Part shown: positions 1 through 9,658 of the stretch, piece by piece | How positions within the stretch are numbered: position 1 is the stretch's first letter | How the letters are laid out: every line of letters starts with the position of its first letter | From: Lachnospiraceae bacterium | GTDB lineage: Bacteria > Bacillota > Clostridia > Lachnospirales > Lachnospiraceae | Assembly: GCA_024697595.1 (NCBI GenBank) | Contig: JAILFK010000070.1 | Coordinates: 19,689-83,688, forward strand | Direction of reading: 5' to 3' | Length of the DNA: 64,000 nucleotides | Notes under the pieces: model-generated | What the model was told of the DNA's origin: nothing | The model's database searches: none | What the model saw: only the letters and a program-made list of their open reading frames with translations | Program-made: the position numbers and the translations under genes

Positions 1-2
1 AA

Positions 3-902
3 ACTATTGATTTTATTTTTAAGACAAAGGAGTTTTTGGAGGATAATGTTCACGAATTAATCATTTACAATGATGCTTTAATGTTAAGTTTGGAGGGTAT
101 GACTGATGTACCTTACATTTTAGATGTGCCAAATTATGATTTTGATTATATTCGTGAGAAACTCTCATCTGACAAGATTCGTGGAATCTGCGGAGCGTTT
201 TTGAATAATCGCGAGGAGATTGATGTTATGCAATTGAAATGCGATTTATCAGATGCTGGAATAAAGATGGATAATTTCGAGCCAAAACTTTCTTGGAGTG
301 ATTTGAAAGTTAACAGCGACGGATTGGTTCCTGTTGTTGTTCAGGATTTTCAGACTTTAGAGGTTTTGATGGTTGCTTATATGAATGAGGAATCATTTAA
401 TCAGACTATCAGAATTGGTAAGATGACATATTGGAGTAGAAGTAGACAAGAGTTGTGGTTGAAGGGCGATACCAGCGGACATTATCAGTATGTAAAAAGC
501 CTCACTGCTGACTGTGACTTTGACACAATTCTAGCCAAGGTTTCCCAGGTTGGTGCTGCTTGTCACACAGGTTCTTATAGCTGCTTTTTCAATGAGATTG
601 TGAAGAAAGAATTTACCGAGAAGAATCCTTTGAAAATATTTGAGACAGTATATGATATTATTGTGGAGCGCAGAATGAATCCTAAAGCAGACTCATATAC
701 CAATGATCTTTTTGACAGGGGTGAGGATGAAATCCTAAAAAAACTTGGTGAGGAAGCTATCTCACTTGTTATTGCTGCAAAAAATCTTGGAAATGAAGGA
801 ATCAAGGAAGAGATGTCTGATTTTATGTATCTGATGATGGTACTTATGGTTAAGTACAACATCACATGGGAAGATATCACTCGAGAATTGTTGCAGAGAT
901 AA
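3..902 (+). CDS. hisIE: HisIE, phosphoribosyl-AMP cyclohydrolase / phosphoribosyl-ATP diphosphatase (5' end cut by window)
   Basis: Bifunctional enzyme for steps 2 and 3 of histidine synthesis in the cytoplasm. The frame is open from base 3, so the gene begins before the window; a TTG at 36 is not a convincing start. Counting from that TTG, the HisI domain is about residues 85-190, with the WLKGDTSGH segment and the metal-binding DCDFD and ACHTG..SC motifs. The HisE (MazG-like) domain is about 203-288, with KKLGEEA and an E..SD helix. About 85 further residues precede HisI. From memory, Lachnospiraceae HisIE proteins carry such an N-terminal region, possibly a worn TIM barrel. Other his genes should lie upstream. 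Confidence 0.93.
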   Translation, partial: TIDFIFKTKEFLEDNVHELIIYNDALMLSLEGMTDVPYILDVPNYDFDYIREKLSSDKIRGICGAFLNNREEIDVMQLKCDLSDAGIKMDNFEPKLSWSDLKVNSDGLVPVVVQDFQTLEVLMVAYMNEESFNQTIRIGKMTYWSRSRQELWLKGDTSGHYQYVKSLTADCDFDTILAKVSQVGAACHTGSYSCFFNEIVKKEFTEKNPLKIFETVYDIIVERRMNPKADSYTNDLFDRGEDEILKKLGEEAISLVIAAKNLGNEGIKEEMSDFMYLMMVLMVKYNITWEDITRELLQR

Positions 903-936
903 TATTTATTCTGTTATTTAGTTTTTAAAATAATAA

Positions 937-945
937 TGATATAAT
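937..945 (+). promoter_or_regulatory. Extended -10 promoter for the radical-SAM gene
   Basis: TGATATAAT is a perfect extended -10 (TGn plus TATAAT) with only a weak -35 before it. The predicted start near 952 falls inside the left arm of the hairpin at 943-980. A transcript from here would not form that hairpin, while read-through from hisIE would. Confidence 0.5.
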
Positions 946-980
946 AATGCAGTTCATAGTAGTTATGGACTGCATTATTT
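943..980 (+). terminator. Hairpin terminator after hisIE
   Basis: Inverted repeat 943-958 / 965-980, 16 bp with one G-T pair and a 6-base loop. The left foot is A-rich and the right foot T-rich. It sits 40 bases after the hisIE stop and overlaps the predicted start of the next transcript. Confidence 0.65.
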
Positions 981-998
981 AGTAAAGGGAATTAATAT

Positions 999-2870
999 AT
1001 GAAAAAATTAGCCTTGTCAGATGATATATTGATGGAAATAGATAAGCCTGCTCGTTATTTAGGTAATGAGATGAATGTGGTTGTAAAAGATCCGTCTAAA
1101 GTAGATGTGCGTTTTGCCATGTGTTTTCCAGATGTCTATGAGATTGGTATGTCACATTTAGGTATTCAAATATTATATGAAATGTTAAATCGTCGTGATG
1201 ATGTGTACTGTGAGAGAGTATATTCACCATGGCCAGATTTGCATGAGATTATGGTTAGGGATAATATTCCTCTTTTTGCATTAGAGAGCCAAGATCCTAT
1301 TTCGGACTTTGATTTTTTGGGAATAACTTTACAATATGAGATGTGTTATACCAACATTTTACAGATTTTAGACCTGTCAAATATTCCGATTTGGGCAAAG
1401 GATAGATCTGACGAAAATCCAATTGTTATAGGTGGAGGACCTTGTACCTATAATCCTGAACCTATAGCAGAATTTTTTGACCTTTTTTATATTGGCGAGG
1501 GTGAGGTTTGTTATGATGCTTTGCTCGATTTATATAAAAAAATGAAAAATAGCGGTGATTACAGCAGAGAAAAATTTTTGCATGAGGCTTCAAAAATACC
1601 AGGAATTTATGCTCCTAGTATGTATGAGGTGACTTACAATGAGGATGGCACAATTGCCAGCTTTGGGCCGATTTATGATGATGTTCCGAGGACAATTAAG
1701 CGTCAGGTTTTAATGGATTTAGACAGCGGTGCCTATCCAACAAATCCTATAGTTCCATTTATGCGTGCAACTCAAGATAGAGTGGTACTTGAAATTCAAA
1801 GAGGTTGTATCAGAGGATGTAGATTCTGTCAGGCGGGAATGATTTATAGACCAAATCGTGAGAAATCTCTTGATGTTTTAAAGGATTATGCCAAAGAGAT
1901 GCTTGCAAGTACGGGACATGAGGAAATTTCGCTTAGTTCTTTAAGTTCAAGTGATTATACGGATTTACCAGAACTTGTAAACTTTTTGATAGATGATTGT
2001 TGTGGAAATGGTGTAAACATTTCCCTGCCATCTCTTAGAATAGATGCCTTTTCACTTGACGTTATGAGCAAGGTTCAGGATATCAAAAAGAGCAGTTTAA
2101 CCTTTGCTCCAGAAGCAGGTTCTCAGAGGCTTAGAAATGTAATCAACAAGGGATTGACCAAGGATGACATTTTACAGGGGGCAGGGCTGGCCTTTGAGGG
2201 TGGTTGGAACAAGGTGAAATTGTATTTTATGCTTGGACTTCCTACTGAGACTGAGGAGGATATGCGTGCCATTCCAGAACTTGGAAATGATATTGCCGTT
2301 AGATATTACGAGATTCCCAAGGATCAAAGAAATGGTAAATGTCAGATAACCATGAGTACATCATTTTTTGTACCAAAGCCATTTACCCCCTTTCAGTGGG
2401 CGCCTATGTATGAAAAGGGTGAGTACTTGAGAAGGGCCAAAATTGTAAATGACACAATGCATGAGCAGCTCAACAGAAAAAGTCTGCGCTACAATTGGCA
2501 TGAAGCAGATGTTACTGTTTTAGAAGGCTTGTTGGCCAGAGGTGATCGCAAAGTTAGCGCAGCTATTTATGAGGCCTATAAGTCTGGATGTATCTTTGAT
2601 GCCTGGTCAGATTACTTTGATTGTGATAAGTGGGATGCCGCCATGGAAAAAACTGGTATTTCACTTGATTTTTACGCATATAGACAGCGTGATTTAGATG
2701 AAAATCTTCCTTGGGATTTCATCGACATAGAAGTCACCAAGGATTTTATGAAGCGTGAATGGGATAAGGCTATTAATCAACAGGTGGTTACACCAAATTG
2801 CCGTATGCAATGTTCTGGTTGCGGCGCAAAATCTTTGGGAGGAGGTATATGTTATGAAGGCAAGAATTAA
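999..2870 (+). CDS. TIGR03960 family B12-binding radical SAM protein
   Basis: 623-residue radical SAM protein of unknown substrate. The Fe-S motif is C270-x3-C274-x2-C277, inside an RGCIRGCRFCQ segment. The N-terminal 230 residues resemble a cobalamin-binding-type domain, and the C-terminal tail is cysteine-rich (C..QC.GC....GGIC). In Firmicutes this family is almost always followed by the TIGR03936 (DUF2344) partner and RNase E/G, as here. That suggests a role in RNA or ribosome modification, but it is inference from context. The last 17 bases overlap the next gene, so the pair is translationally coupled. Confidence 0.9.
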   Translation: MKKLALSDDILMEIDKPARYLGNEMNVVVKDPSKVDVRFAMCFPDVYEIGMSHLGIQILYEMLNRRDDVYCERVYSPWPDLHEIMVRDNIPLFALESQDPISDFDFLGITLQYEMCYTNILQILDLSNIPIWAKDRSDENPIVIGGGPCTYNPEPIAEFFDLFYIGEGEVCYDALLDLYKKMKNSGDYSREKFLHEASKIPGIYAPSMYEVTYNEDGTIASFGPIYDDVPRTIKRQVLMDLDSGAYPTNPIVPFMRATQDRVVLEIQRGCIRGCRFCQAGMIYRPNREKSLDVLKDYAKEMLASTGHEEISLSSLSSSDYTDLPELVNFLIDDCCGNGVNISLPSLRIDAFSLDVMSKVQDIKKSSLTFAPEAGSQRLRNVINKGLTKDDILQGAGLAFEGGWNKVKLYFMLGLPTETEEDMRAIPELGNDIAVRYYEIPKDQRNGKCQITMSTSFFVPKPFTPFQWAPMYEKGEYLRRAKIVNDTMHEQLNRKSLRYNWHEADVTVLEGLLARGDRKVSAAIYEAYKSGCIFDAWSDYFDCDKWDAAMEKTGISLDFYAYRQRDLDENLPWDFIDIEVTKDFMKREWDKAINQQVVTPNCRMQCSGCGAKSLGGGICYEGKN

Positions 2871-3609
2871 ATTTGCTAAGTATGGCACAATGAAATATGT
2901 GGGTCATCTAGATATTATGCGTTACTTCCAAAAAGTAATTAGACGAAGCGGTATTCCTATAAAATATTCTGAGGGCTTTAATCCTCATCAGATAATGTCT
3001 TTTGCGGCCCCACTTGGTGTGGGTCTAACTAGTTCTGGAGAATATATGGATATTGAGATGGTTGAGGACATTCCTTGTGACGAGGCTTTAAAGGCCATTT
3101 CAAATGAGATGGTGGATGAAATGGAAGTGCTTTCTTTTAAATATTTACCAGAAAAAGCTACCAATGCTATGGCGTCGGTAATGGCATCCACCTATAGTTT
3201 GACATATAAACACCCGCAAGAATTTGATTTTACATTGGAAGAACTGATTTCTTATAAAAAGAAATTTTTTGACGATTCTGATGAGATAAATGTGATAAAA
3301 AAGACTAAAAAAGGTGAAAGAGAAGTGGATTTAAAGCCTTTAATTTATGATTTTGATATTGTAAATGGTGCTGATATTGCAGATTTTGATGACACTTTGG
3401 ATAAAAGACCTGATATTGTCTTTTTGATAAATGTATCTACTGGAAGTAATGATAATATCAAGCCAGAGTTTGTGCTTTATCATTTCTTCAAATCCATTGG
3501 TATAGATACCAAAGAGCGGTCAAGTTTTTATATTCATAGAATAGATATGTTGACTCGAAACAAGGATGAGAAACTTATTTCTTTAGATGATGTAGGTTTT
3601 TTGGTTTAA
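2854..3609 (+). CDS. TIGR03936 family protein (DUF2344), radical-SAM-associated
   Basis: 251 residues starting MKARIKFAKYG. The frame is open from 2755, but ATG 2854 is preferred because a GGAGGAGG ribosome site lies at 2838-2845, and upstream residues only shadow the radical-SAM gene. The protein has the family opening (KYG.MKYVGHLDIMRYFQKVIRR) and the GFNPHQ...APLGVGLTS block. Members occur as this separate gene or fused to the radical SAM protein; biochemical function is unknown. It sits between its partner and the RNase gene. Confidence 0.88.
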   Translation: MKARIKFAKYGTMKYVGHLDIMRYFQKVIRRSGIPIKYSEGFNPHQIMSFAAPLGVGLTSSGEYMDIEMVEDIPCDEALKAISNEMVDEMEVLSFKYLPEKATNAMASVMASTYSLTYKHPQEFDFTLEELISYKKKFFDDSDEINVIKKTKKGEREVDLKPLIYDFDIVNGADIADFDDTLDKRPDIVFLINVSTGSNDNIKPEFVLYHFFKSIGIDTKERSSFYIHRIDMLTRNKDEKLISLDDVGFLV

Positions 3610-3676
3610 GTAAATTTAATTAGATATATTTTAAATAAATCTAATATGTGTGGGATTGTGATTTTAATTAATAATT

Positions 3677-4894
3677 ATGATTGATAATAGAATTATTTAT
3701 ACAAGTATTGATTTCAATTCAAGACAATATAATATAGGCGGAATTTTAGATGGTAATAACCATTTAAAAAAACTTTCCATTGAAGATGTGAATGATATAT
3801 CTTTAGTTGGAAATATCTATATAGGCAAGGTGGCGATGATTCAGCAAAATTTGGATGCGGCCTTTGTAGATATAGGTGATGACACAACAGTTTACTGTTC
3901 ATTGAAAAGCGACTGGCCGATTATTTACACTCATAAGTTTGCAAATAATGATAGGCTTTGTCAGGGGGATGAAATTTTACTTCAGATTGAGAAGGATCCT
4001 ATAAAGACAAAAAAAGCAGTAGCCACCACCAATATCGCCTTTGATGGGGATAATTTTATCTTGACCACTGGCAATAGGAGTTGTGGTATTTCAAAAAAAC
4101 TTCCAGATGAATATAGAGAAGCGCTAAAGACTAAATTGACTCCTATTTTAAATAAATATAATTTAGGTGTTGTGGTTAGAACTGCTGCAAAGAATGTAGA
4201 TTCTGCTGATTTAATTAAAACTATTGATCTAAAATGTCAGGAAGTTGATACCTTTATCAAGGAAGCTAAAAACAAGGCTACATTTTCATTGTTAAAAAGA
4301 GGAAAAACACATCTCAATAAATTTTTATACGAACTAAATGAATATGATTTATGCCAGGTTGATGAGTTCGTGACGGATTCAAAGGAAATATATGAAGATA
4401 TTTTAAATTCAAAAGTTTTGGAAAATATTTCTCAAAAATTTAATTTAGCTAATATAAATTCTAGACTTTATACTGATGAAACTTATACAATGAATCAATT
4501 ATATGGATTGTCTCATCAGATTGAAGGGTTAAAAAAACCAGTTGTTCATTTGCGTTCTGGAGCTAATTTAGTTATTGAGCCAACTGAAGCTATGACGGTT
4601 ATAGATGTGAATACTAGCAGAAATGTAAAAAAGAATATGTCTTTTTTGCAAGTTAATAAAGAATCGGCAGAAGAGGTGGTAAGACAGTTAATTCTTAGAA
4701 ATATAAGTGGCATTATAATTGTTGATTTTATAAATTTAAAATCTGATGATGAAAAGGCTGAGTTATTGCGATATTTGCGAGATTATGCCTCAAAGGCCAG
4801 TTCCTCTATACAGGTTTTGGATTATACCAAGCTGGGATTAGTGGAAATGACCAAGAAAAAGACGTCAAAATCTATTTATCAGATTTTAAGGTGA
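3677..4894 (+). CDS. rng: Ribonuclease E/G family endoribonuclease, short form
   Basis: 405-residue homologue of the catalytic half of RNase E/G, which processes rRNA precursors and degrades mRNA. The S1-like domain is near residues 40-120 (VGNIYIGKV, AAFVDIGDD). The magnesium-binding aspartates are D310 in IDVNTS and D350 in IIVDFINLK. The chain stops just after LGLVEMTKKKTSKSIYQ, where RNase E has its CPxC zinc-link motif, so that motif is absent. There is no clear Shine-Dalgarno before ATG 3677, and an in-frame stop at 3665 rules out a longer form. Location just before rplU is typical of clostridia. Confidence 0.88.
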   Translation: MIDNRIIYTSIDFNSRQYNIGGILDGNNHLKKLSIEDVNDISLVGNIYIGKVAMIQQNLDAAFVDIGDDTTVYCSLKSDWPIIYTHKFANNDRLCQGDEILLQIEKDPIKTKKAVATTNIAFDGDNFILTTGNRSCGISKKLPDEYREALKTKLTPILNKYNLGVVVRTAAKNVDSADLIKTIDLKCQEVDTFIKEAKNKATFSLLKRGKTHLNKFLYELNEYDLCQVDEFVTDSKEIYEDILNSKVLENISQKFNLANINSRLYTDETYTMNQLYGLSHQIEGLKKPVVHLRSGANLVIEPTEAMTVIDVNTSRNVKKNMSFLQVNKESAEEVVRQLILRNISGIIIVDFINLKSDDEKAELLRYLRDYASKASSSIQVLDYTKLGLVEMTKKKTSKSIYQILR

Positions 4895-4998
4895 GTTGAT
4901 GTTTTATTAGTTGCAATATTTTTATAAAACATAAAAAGTGTTTATAATACTTATTGAAAAATGTTTCATAAAAATATTAAAAAATTATTTGAAAATTC

Positions 4999-5027
4999 TT
5001 GACGTATTACCTTGCAGATGGTAATAT
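4999..5027 (+). promoter_or_regulatory. Sigma-A promoter for rplU operon
   Basis: TTGACG (4999-5004), 17-base spacer, TAATAT (5022-5027). Predicted start near 5034, just before the L21 leader. Confidence 0.8.
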
Positions 5028-5033
5028 ATCAAG

Positions 5034-5112
5034 GTATGCCGCACAGTGAGGTTTAAAGTAATCCATATTGGATTCACCGTAACTGGCGAGTAATGATAAT
5101 AGGAGGTGCCAT
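5034..5112 (+). promoter_or_regulatory. Ribosomal protein L21 leader
   Basis: The roughly 79-base leader between the promoter and rplU carries the conserved pieces I associate with the Firmicutes L21 leader (Rfam L21_leader): AAGGTATGCCGCACAG, a short hairpin around ATCCATATTGGAT, the ACCGTAACTGGCGAGTAA segment, then AGGAGG. The family is thought to mediate autogenous control of the L21-L27 operon. Assignment is from sequence memory; a covariance search would settle it. Confidence 0.78.
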
Positions 5113-5421
5113 ATGTACGCAATTATAGCAACAGGTGGTAAGCAGTACAAAGTATCTGAAGGCGATATCATTACCATTGAAAAGCTTGGTGTGGAAGCTG
5201 GAGAAAAGGTTACTTTTGATCAGGTTTTAGCAGTTGGAGACAAGAAGCTTAAAGTTGGAACACCTACAGTTGACGGTGCAACAGTAGAGGCTTCAGTTGT
5301 TAAAGAAGGTCGTGGTAAGAAGGTAATCGTGTATAAGTACAAGAGAAAGACTGGCTATCACAAGAAGAACGGCCATAGACAGGCGTTCACACAGGTTAAG
5401 ATTGAAAAGATTAATGGTTAA
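5113..5421 (+). CDS. rplU: 50S ribosomal protein L21
   Basis: 102 residues, full length for L21, which binds 23S rRNA in the large subunit. It opens [14 protein letters not shown] and has the C-terminal [21 protein letters not shown] signature. AGGAGG sits just before the ATG. It is the first gene of the L21-Prp-L27 operon, under the leader at 5034-5112. Confidence 0.98.
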   Translation: MYAIIATGGKQYKVSEGDIITIEKLGVEAGEKVTFDQVLAVGDKKLKVGTPTVDGATVEASVVKEGRGKKVIVYKYKRKTGYHKKNGHRQAFTQVKIEKING

Positions 5422-5436
5422 TCGATTGGAATTGTT

Positions 5437-5769
5437 ATGATTAAAATAACGATTTATCAAAACCAAAACAATGAATATGTTGGAATAGAATCCTCTGGTC
5501 ATGCAGGATTTGCACGACATGGGAAGGATATTGTTTGTTCTGCTGTATCGGTGTTGGTTATTAATACCATCAATGGAATTGAACAATATACAGAGGATGC
5601 TTTTTCATTGGAAACCAAGGAAAATGATTCTAATTTTATTAAATTTCATTTTACAGATGAGCCATCAAATGACTCAAAGTTGTTGATGAATGTTATGGTT
5701 TTGGGCTTAACAGAAATTCAAAAACAATACGGTAAAACGTATATTACACTAAACTACAAGGAGGTGTAG
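5437..5769 (+). CDS. prp: Ribosomal-processing cysteine protease Prp
   Basis: 110-residue protease that removes the N-terminal extension of L27 in Firmicutes. The catalytic pair is visible as H22 in [10 protein letters not shown] and C34 in DIVCSAVS, at the same residue numbers as in the studied Staphylococcus aureus enzyme. It lies between rplU (15-base gap) and rpmA (2-base gap). The substrate encoded next door carries the matching extension. The ribosome site is weak, suggesting coupling to rplU translation. Confidence 0.95.
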   Translation: MIKITIYQNQNNEYVGIESSGHAGFARHGKDIVCSAVSVLVINTINGIEQYTEDAFSLETKENDSNFIKFHFTDEPSNDSKLLMNVMVLGLTEIQKQYGKTYITLNYKEV

Positions 5770-5771
5770 AC

Positions 5772-6062
5772 ATGTTAAAGTTGAATCTTCAATTTTTCGC
5801 TCACAAGAAGGGTGTTGGTTCTACAAAGAACGGACGTGATTCAGAGTCAAAGAGATTAGGTGCTAAGAGAGCTGACGGACAGTTCGTAAAGGCTGGAAAT
5901 ATTTTATATAGACAGCGTGGTACAAAGATTCATCCTGGTACTAACGTTGGTATCGGTGGTGATGATACATTATTCGCGTTGACAGACGGAGTTTTACGCT
6001 TCGAGAGAAAGGGCCGCGATAAGAAGCAGGCTAGCGTATACCCAGTAGCAAGCGAGAACTAA
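5772..6062 (+). CDS. rpmA: 50S ribosomal protein L27 with Prp-cleaved extension
   Basis: 96 residues. The chain starts [14 protein letters not shown]; in Firmicutes Prp cuts after the second phenylalanine so that the mature N-terminus can reach the peptidyl-transferase centre. The rest is standard L27 ([24 protein letters not shown]). It follows AAGGAGGTG. A strong terminator lies directly downstream. Confidence 0.98.
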   Translation: MLKLNLQFFAHKKGVGSTKNGRDSESKRLGAKRADGQFVKAGNILYRQRGTKIHPGTNVGIGGDDTLFALTDGVLRFERKGRDKKQASVYPVASEN

Positions 6063-6077
6063 AATCGAATTTTCTTT

Positions 6078-6114
6078 ATAGACTCGACTAATTTTAGCCG
6101 AGTCTATTTTATTT
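6078..6114 (+). terminator. Rho-independent terminator after rpmA
   Basis: Stem 6078-6091 / 6094-6107 (14 bp, one mismatch; core ATAGACTCG) followed by a T-rich run. It ends the L21-L27 operon. Confidence 0.9.
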
Positions 6115-6212
6115 TATGCAGTTTTTTTATATAATTAATTTCGATATGGTTATACATTTTTTGTGTGATTAATTTTGATGTGATTATATATTGATATTTA
6201 AATGTAGATTAA

Positions 6213-7538
<1,326 letters not shown>

Positions 7539-7588
7539 AAATATCATTTATAAAGAAAATAATATTTAGCATAGAAAAGAGAGATAAA

Positions 7589-7879
7589 ATGATTAATAAT
7601 AAGCAAAGAGCATATCTATCTAGTAAGGCTAGTCAGATGAGTCCACTTTTTAATATTGGAAAAGCTTCCCTTACTCCTGAGATTATAAATGCTGTGGATG
7701 AGGCATTGGAAAAAAGAGAGTTAATTAAGATTGCTATTTTGAAAAATTGCTTTGATGATCCAAAGGAAATAGCAAATGTTATTGCTGAGAGAACACATTC
7801 TGAAGTTATTAGAGTTATCGGTAAAAAAATTGTGCTCTACAGAGCTGCAAAGAAGCCTAAAATCACATTGCCACAGTAA
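7589..7879 (+). CDS. yhbY: YhbY family RNA-binding protein (CRM domain)
   Basis: 96 residues forming a single CRM (YhbY) domain, a KH-like fold that associates with pre-50S particles. The family LSSKASQMSPLFNIGKASLTPE opening and the KRELIKIAILKNCFDD centre are visible; the basic C-terminus follows VIGKKIVLYR. It sits 50 bases after obgE, another large-subunit assembly factor, and 63 before nadD, so cotranscription is likely. Confidence 0.93.
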   Translation: MINNKQRAYLSSKASQMSPLFNIGKASLTPEIINAVDEALEKRELIKIAILKNCFDDPKEIANVIAERTHSEVIRVIGKKIVLYRAAKKPKITLPQ

Positions 7880-7942
7880 TATGTGAAAAAGTATATACTT
7901 AAAATTTTAAATTGGCTAAATGGATGAAATAAGAGGCAAATA

Positions 7943-9205
7943 ATGAGAATTGGTATTATAGGTGGTACATTTAACCCCATACATATAGGACATTTAAATA
8001 TTGCCGAGAGCGCATTAAAACAATGTGATTTGGATGAAATTTGGTTTATGCCTAATGGCAGACCACCACATAAGCAAAGTCCAAATGATGTTTCTAATAT
8101 TGATCGACTTAAAATTGTTAAACTTGCAATTTCTGGGAATCCCAAATACAAATTATGTGATATTGAGATTTCAAAAAATGAACCTTGTTATACTTATTTG
8201 ACAATGGAAGAGTTGCATCGTCAAAATCATGATAACCATGAATTTTTCTTTATAATTGGCGAGGATTCTTTTTGGTCATTTGAAAAATGGATGCACCCAG
8301 AGATAATTTGTAAGTATACCAAGATTATAATCGCTAAAAGACCAAATTGGAGTGATGATTCAGGATCGATTTTATTAAGCGAAGGCGAGTTGAAAGAAAA
8401 ATCAACATCACATGATGATGAGTTTAAGGCTAAATTAGAAGAATATAAAAGTCGTTATAATCAGGATTTTATTCCTTTAAATATTGATGAGATAGATATT
8501 TCCTCATCAAGACTTAGAAGAGATATTTATAATACTGAATATGTAAAACAATTCATTCCAGAGCGCTCATTTAAGTATATTTATCAATTAGATTTATATA
8601 AACATAGTCATGAAATGGCTGAGATTTATGAAATAGATGTCAAGGTGAAAAATGCTTTAAAACATAGTCGGTATGTACATACAATAGGTGTTATGCACAC
8701 AGCTGCCAATTTGGCTTATCGATACGATTATCCCTATGTCAATGCAATGCTTGCAGGACTTTTGCATGATTGTGCAAAGTGTATTTCCGATGAGGAGAGA
8801 ATTGATATTTGTAAAACGCATAATATAAAAATCAGTGATATAGAAATGAAATTTCCTCATTTACTGCATGGAAAAGCTGGAAGTGTCTTGGCAAAAGAGC
8901 TATATGGTATAAATGATGAAGATATTTTACATTCTATAACCTGGCATACCACAGGATGCCCGAATATGTCCCTTTTAGACAAGATAATCTATGTAGCTGA
9001 TTACATAGAGCCTGGAAGAGATAAAGCACCTAGATTGGACGATATAAGACGTATGGCCTATATAGATTTAGATAAATGTATCTATATGATTTTACAAGAT
9101 TCCATTGATTATTTATCTAAACATCCTGATACTATGGATCAAACTACAATGGATACTTATAATTATTTCAAAAGAATTTTGGAGGACAATGAAAATGGAA
9201 ATTAA
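7943..9205 (+). CDS. nadD: NadD-YqeK fusion: nicotinate-nucleotide adenylyltransferase plus HD-domain hydrolase
   Basis: 420 residues in one uninterrupted frame. Residues 1-205 are NadD, which makes deamido-NAD: GIIGGTFNPIHIGH nucleotide-binding motif near 3-17 and SSSRLRRDIY near 187-196. Residues about 225-420 are a YqeK-type HD domain with HSRYVHT and LLHDCAK; characterised YqeK proteins cleave Ap4A symmetrically. In Bacillus these are separate adjacent genes (yqeJ, yqeK). The ribosome site is AGAGG. The end overlaps rsfS by 11 bases. Confidence 0.93.
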   Translation: MRIGIIGGTFNPIHIGHLNIAESALKQCDLDEIWFMPNGRPPHKQSPNDVSNIDRLKIVKLAISGNPKYKLCDIEISKNEPCYTYLTMEELHRQNHDNHEFFFIIGEDSFWSFEKWMHPEIICKYTKIIIAKRPNWSDDSGSILLSEGELKEKSTSHDDEFKAKLEEYKSRYNQDFIPLNIDEIDISSSRLRRDIYNTEYVKQFIPERSFKYIYQLDLYKHSHEMAEIYEIDVKVKNALKHSRYVHTIGVMHTAANLAYRYDYPYVNAMLAGLLHDCAKCISDEERIDICKTHNIKISDIEMKFPHLLHGKAGSVLAKELYGINDEDILHSITWHTTGCPNMSLLDKIIYVADYIEPGRDKAPRLDDIRRMAYIDLDKCIYMILQDSIDYLSKHPDTMDQTTMDTYNYFKRILEDNENGN

Positions 9206-9542
9206 AGATATGGTTAAAGCTATTTATGAAGCCTTGGATAACAAAAAGGCTTTTGACATAAAAATTGTTGATATTAGTAATGTTTCAGTTATGGCTGATT
9301 ACTTTATCGTTGCCAGTGGAGATAATCAAAACCAGCTTATGGCTATGCAAAATGAAGTTGATAAAACTATGCATGAAAATGGTGTTCTCCCAAAGCAAAT
9401 CGAGGGAAATAGAACTTCCACATGGATTTTGATGGATTATGAGGATGTTATTGTACATATTTTCTCTGAGGAAGATAGATTATTCTATGATCTTGAAAAG
9501 ATTTGGCAGGACGGAAAGACTATTGATATAAATGATTTATAA
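9195..9542 (+). CDS. rsfS: Ribosomal silencing factor RsfS
   Basis: 115 residues, full RsfS (DUF143), which binds L14 and blocks subunit joining when nutrients are short. Conserved blocks: KKAFDIKIVDIS, ADYFIVASG and DYEDVIVHIFSEEDRLFYDLEKIW. The frame is open from 9105. ATG 9195 is chosen because GGAGG at 9181-9185 is 9 bases upstream; ATG 9189 would be only 3 bases from it. It follows nadD-yqeK as in Bacillus, and a bidirectional terminator follows. Confidence 0.94.
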   Translation: MEIKDMVKAIYEALDNKKAFDIKIVDISNVSVMADYFIVASGDNQNQLMAMQNEVDKTMHENGVLPKQIEGNRTSTWILMDYEDVIVHIFSEEDRLFYDLEKIWQDGKTIDINDL

Positions 9543-9618
9543 GAAATAACATAATTTATCTGATTAAATTAATTATAGTTTTATGTTAAATTAGTTAATG
9601 AAATTGTATAAAAAATGG

Positions 9619-9658
9619 GCTTAAATAAGGAATAATCCTTACTTAAGCTTATTTTTTT
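9619..9658. terminator. Bidirectional terminator between rsfS and xerS
   Basis: Stem 9619-9631 / 9636-9648 (13 bp, one wobble; loop ATAA). On the + strand it is followed by TTATTTTTTT, on the - strand by CCATTTTTTATA. The right arm covers the last codons and stop of the recombinase gene. Confidence 0.9.

Noticed and set aside
2755..2853. Longer start for the DUF2344 gene
   Set aside because: Those residues are an out-of-frame shadow of the radical-SAM gene; a strong ribosome site supports ATG 2854.
3620..3644. AT-only hairpin after the DUF2344 gene as a terminator
   Set aside because: Nearly no G-C pairs and no T-run follows; probably chance in AT-rich DNA.
5293..5586. Minus-strand open frame across rplU and prp
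   Set aside because: Overlaps two certain genes, low-complexity composition, no ribosome site.
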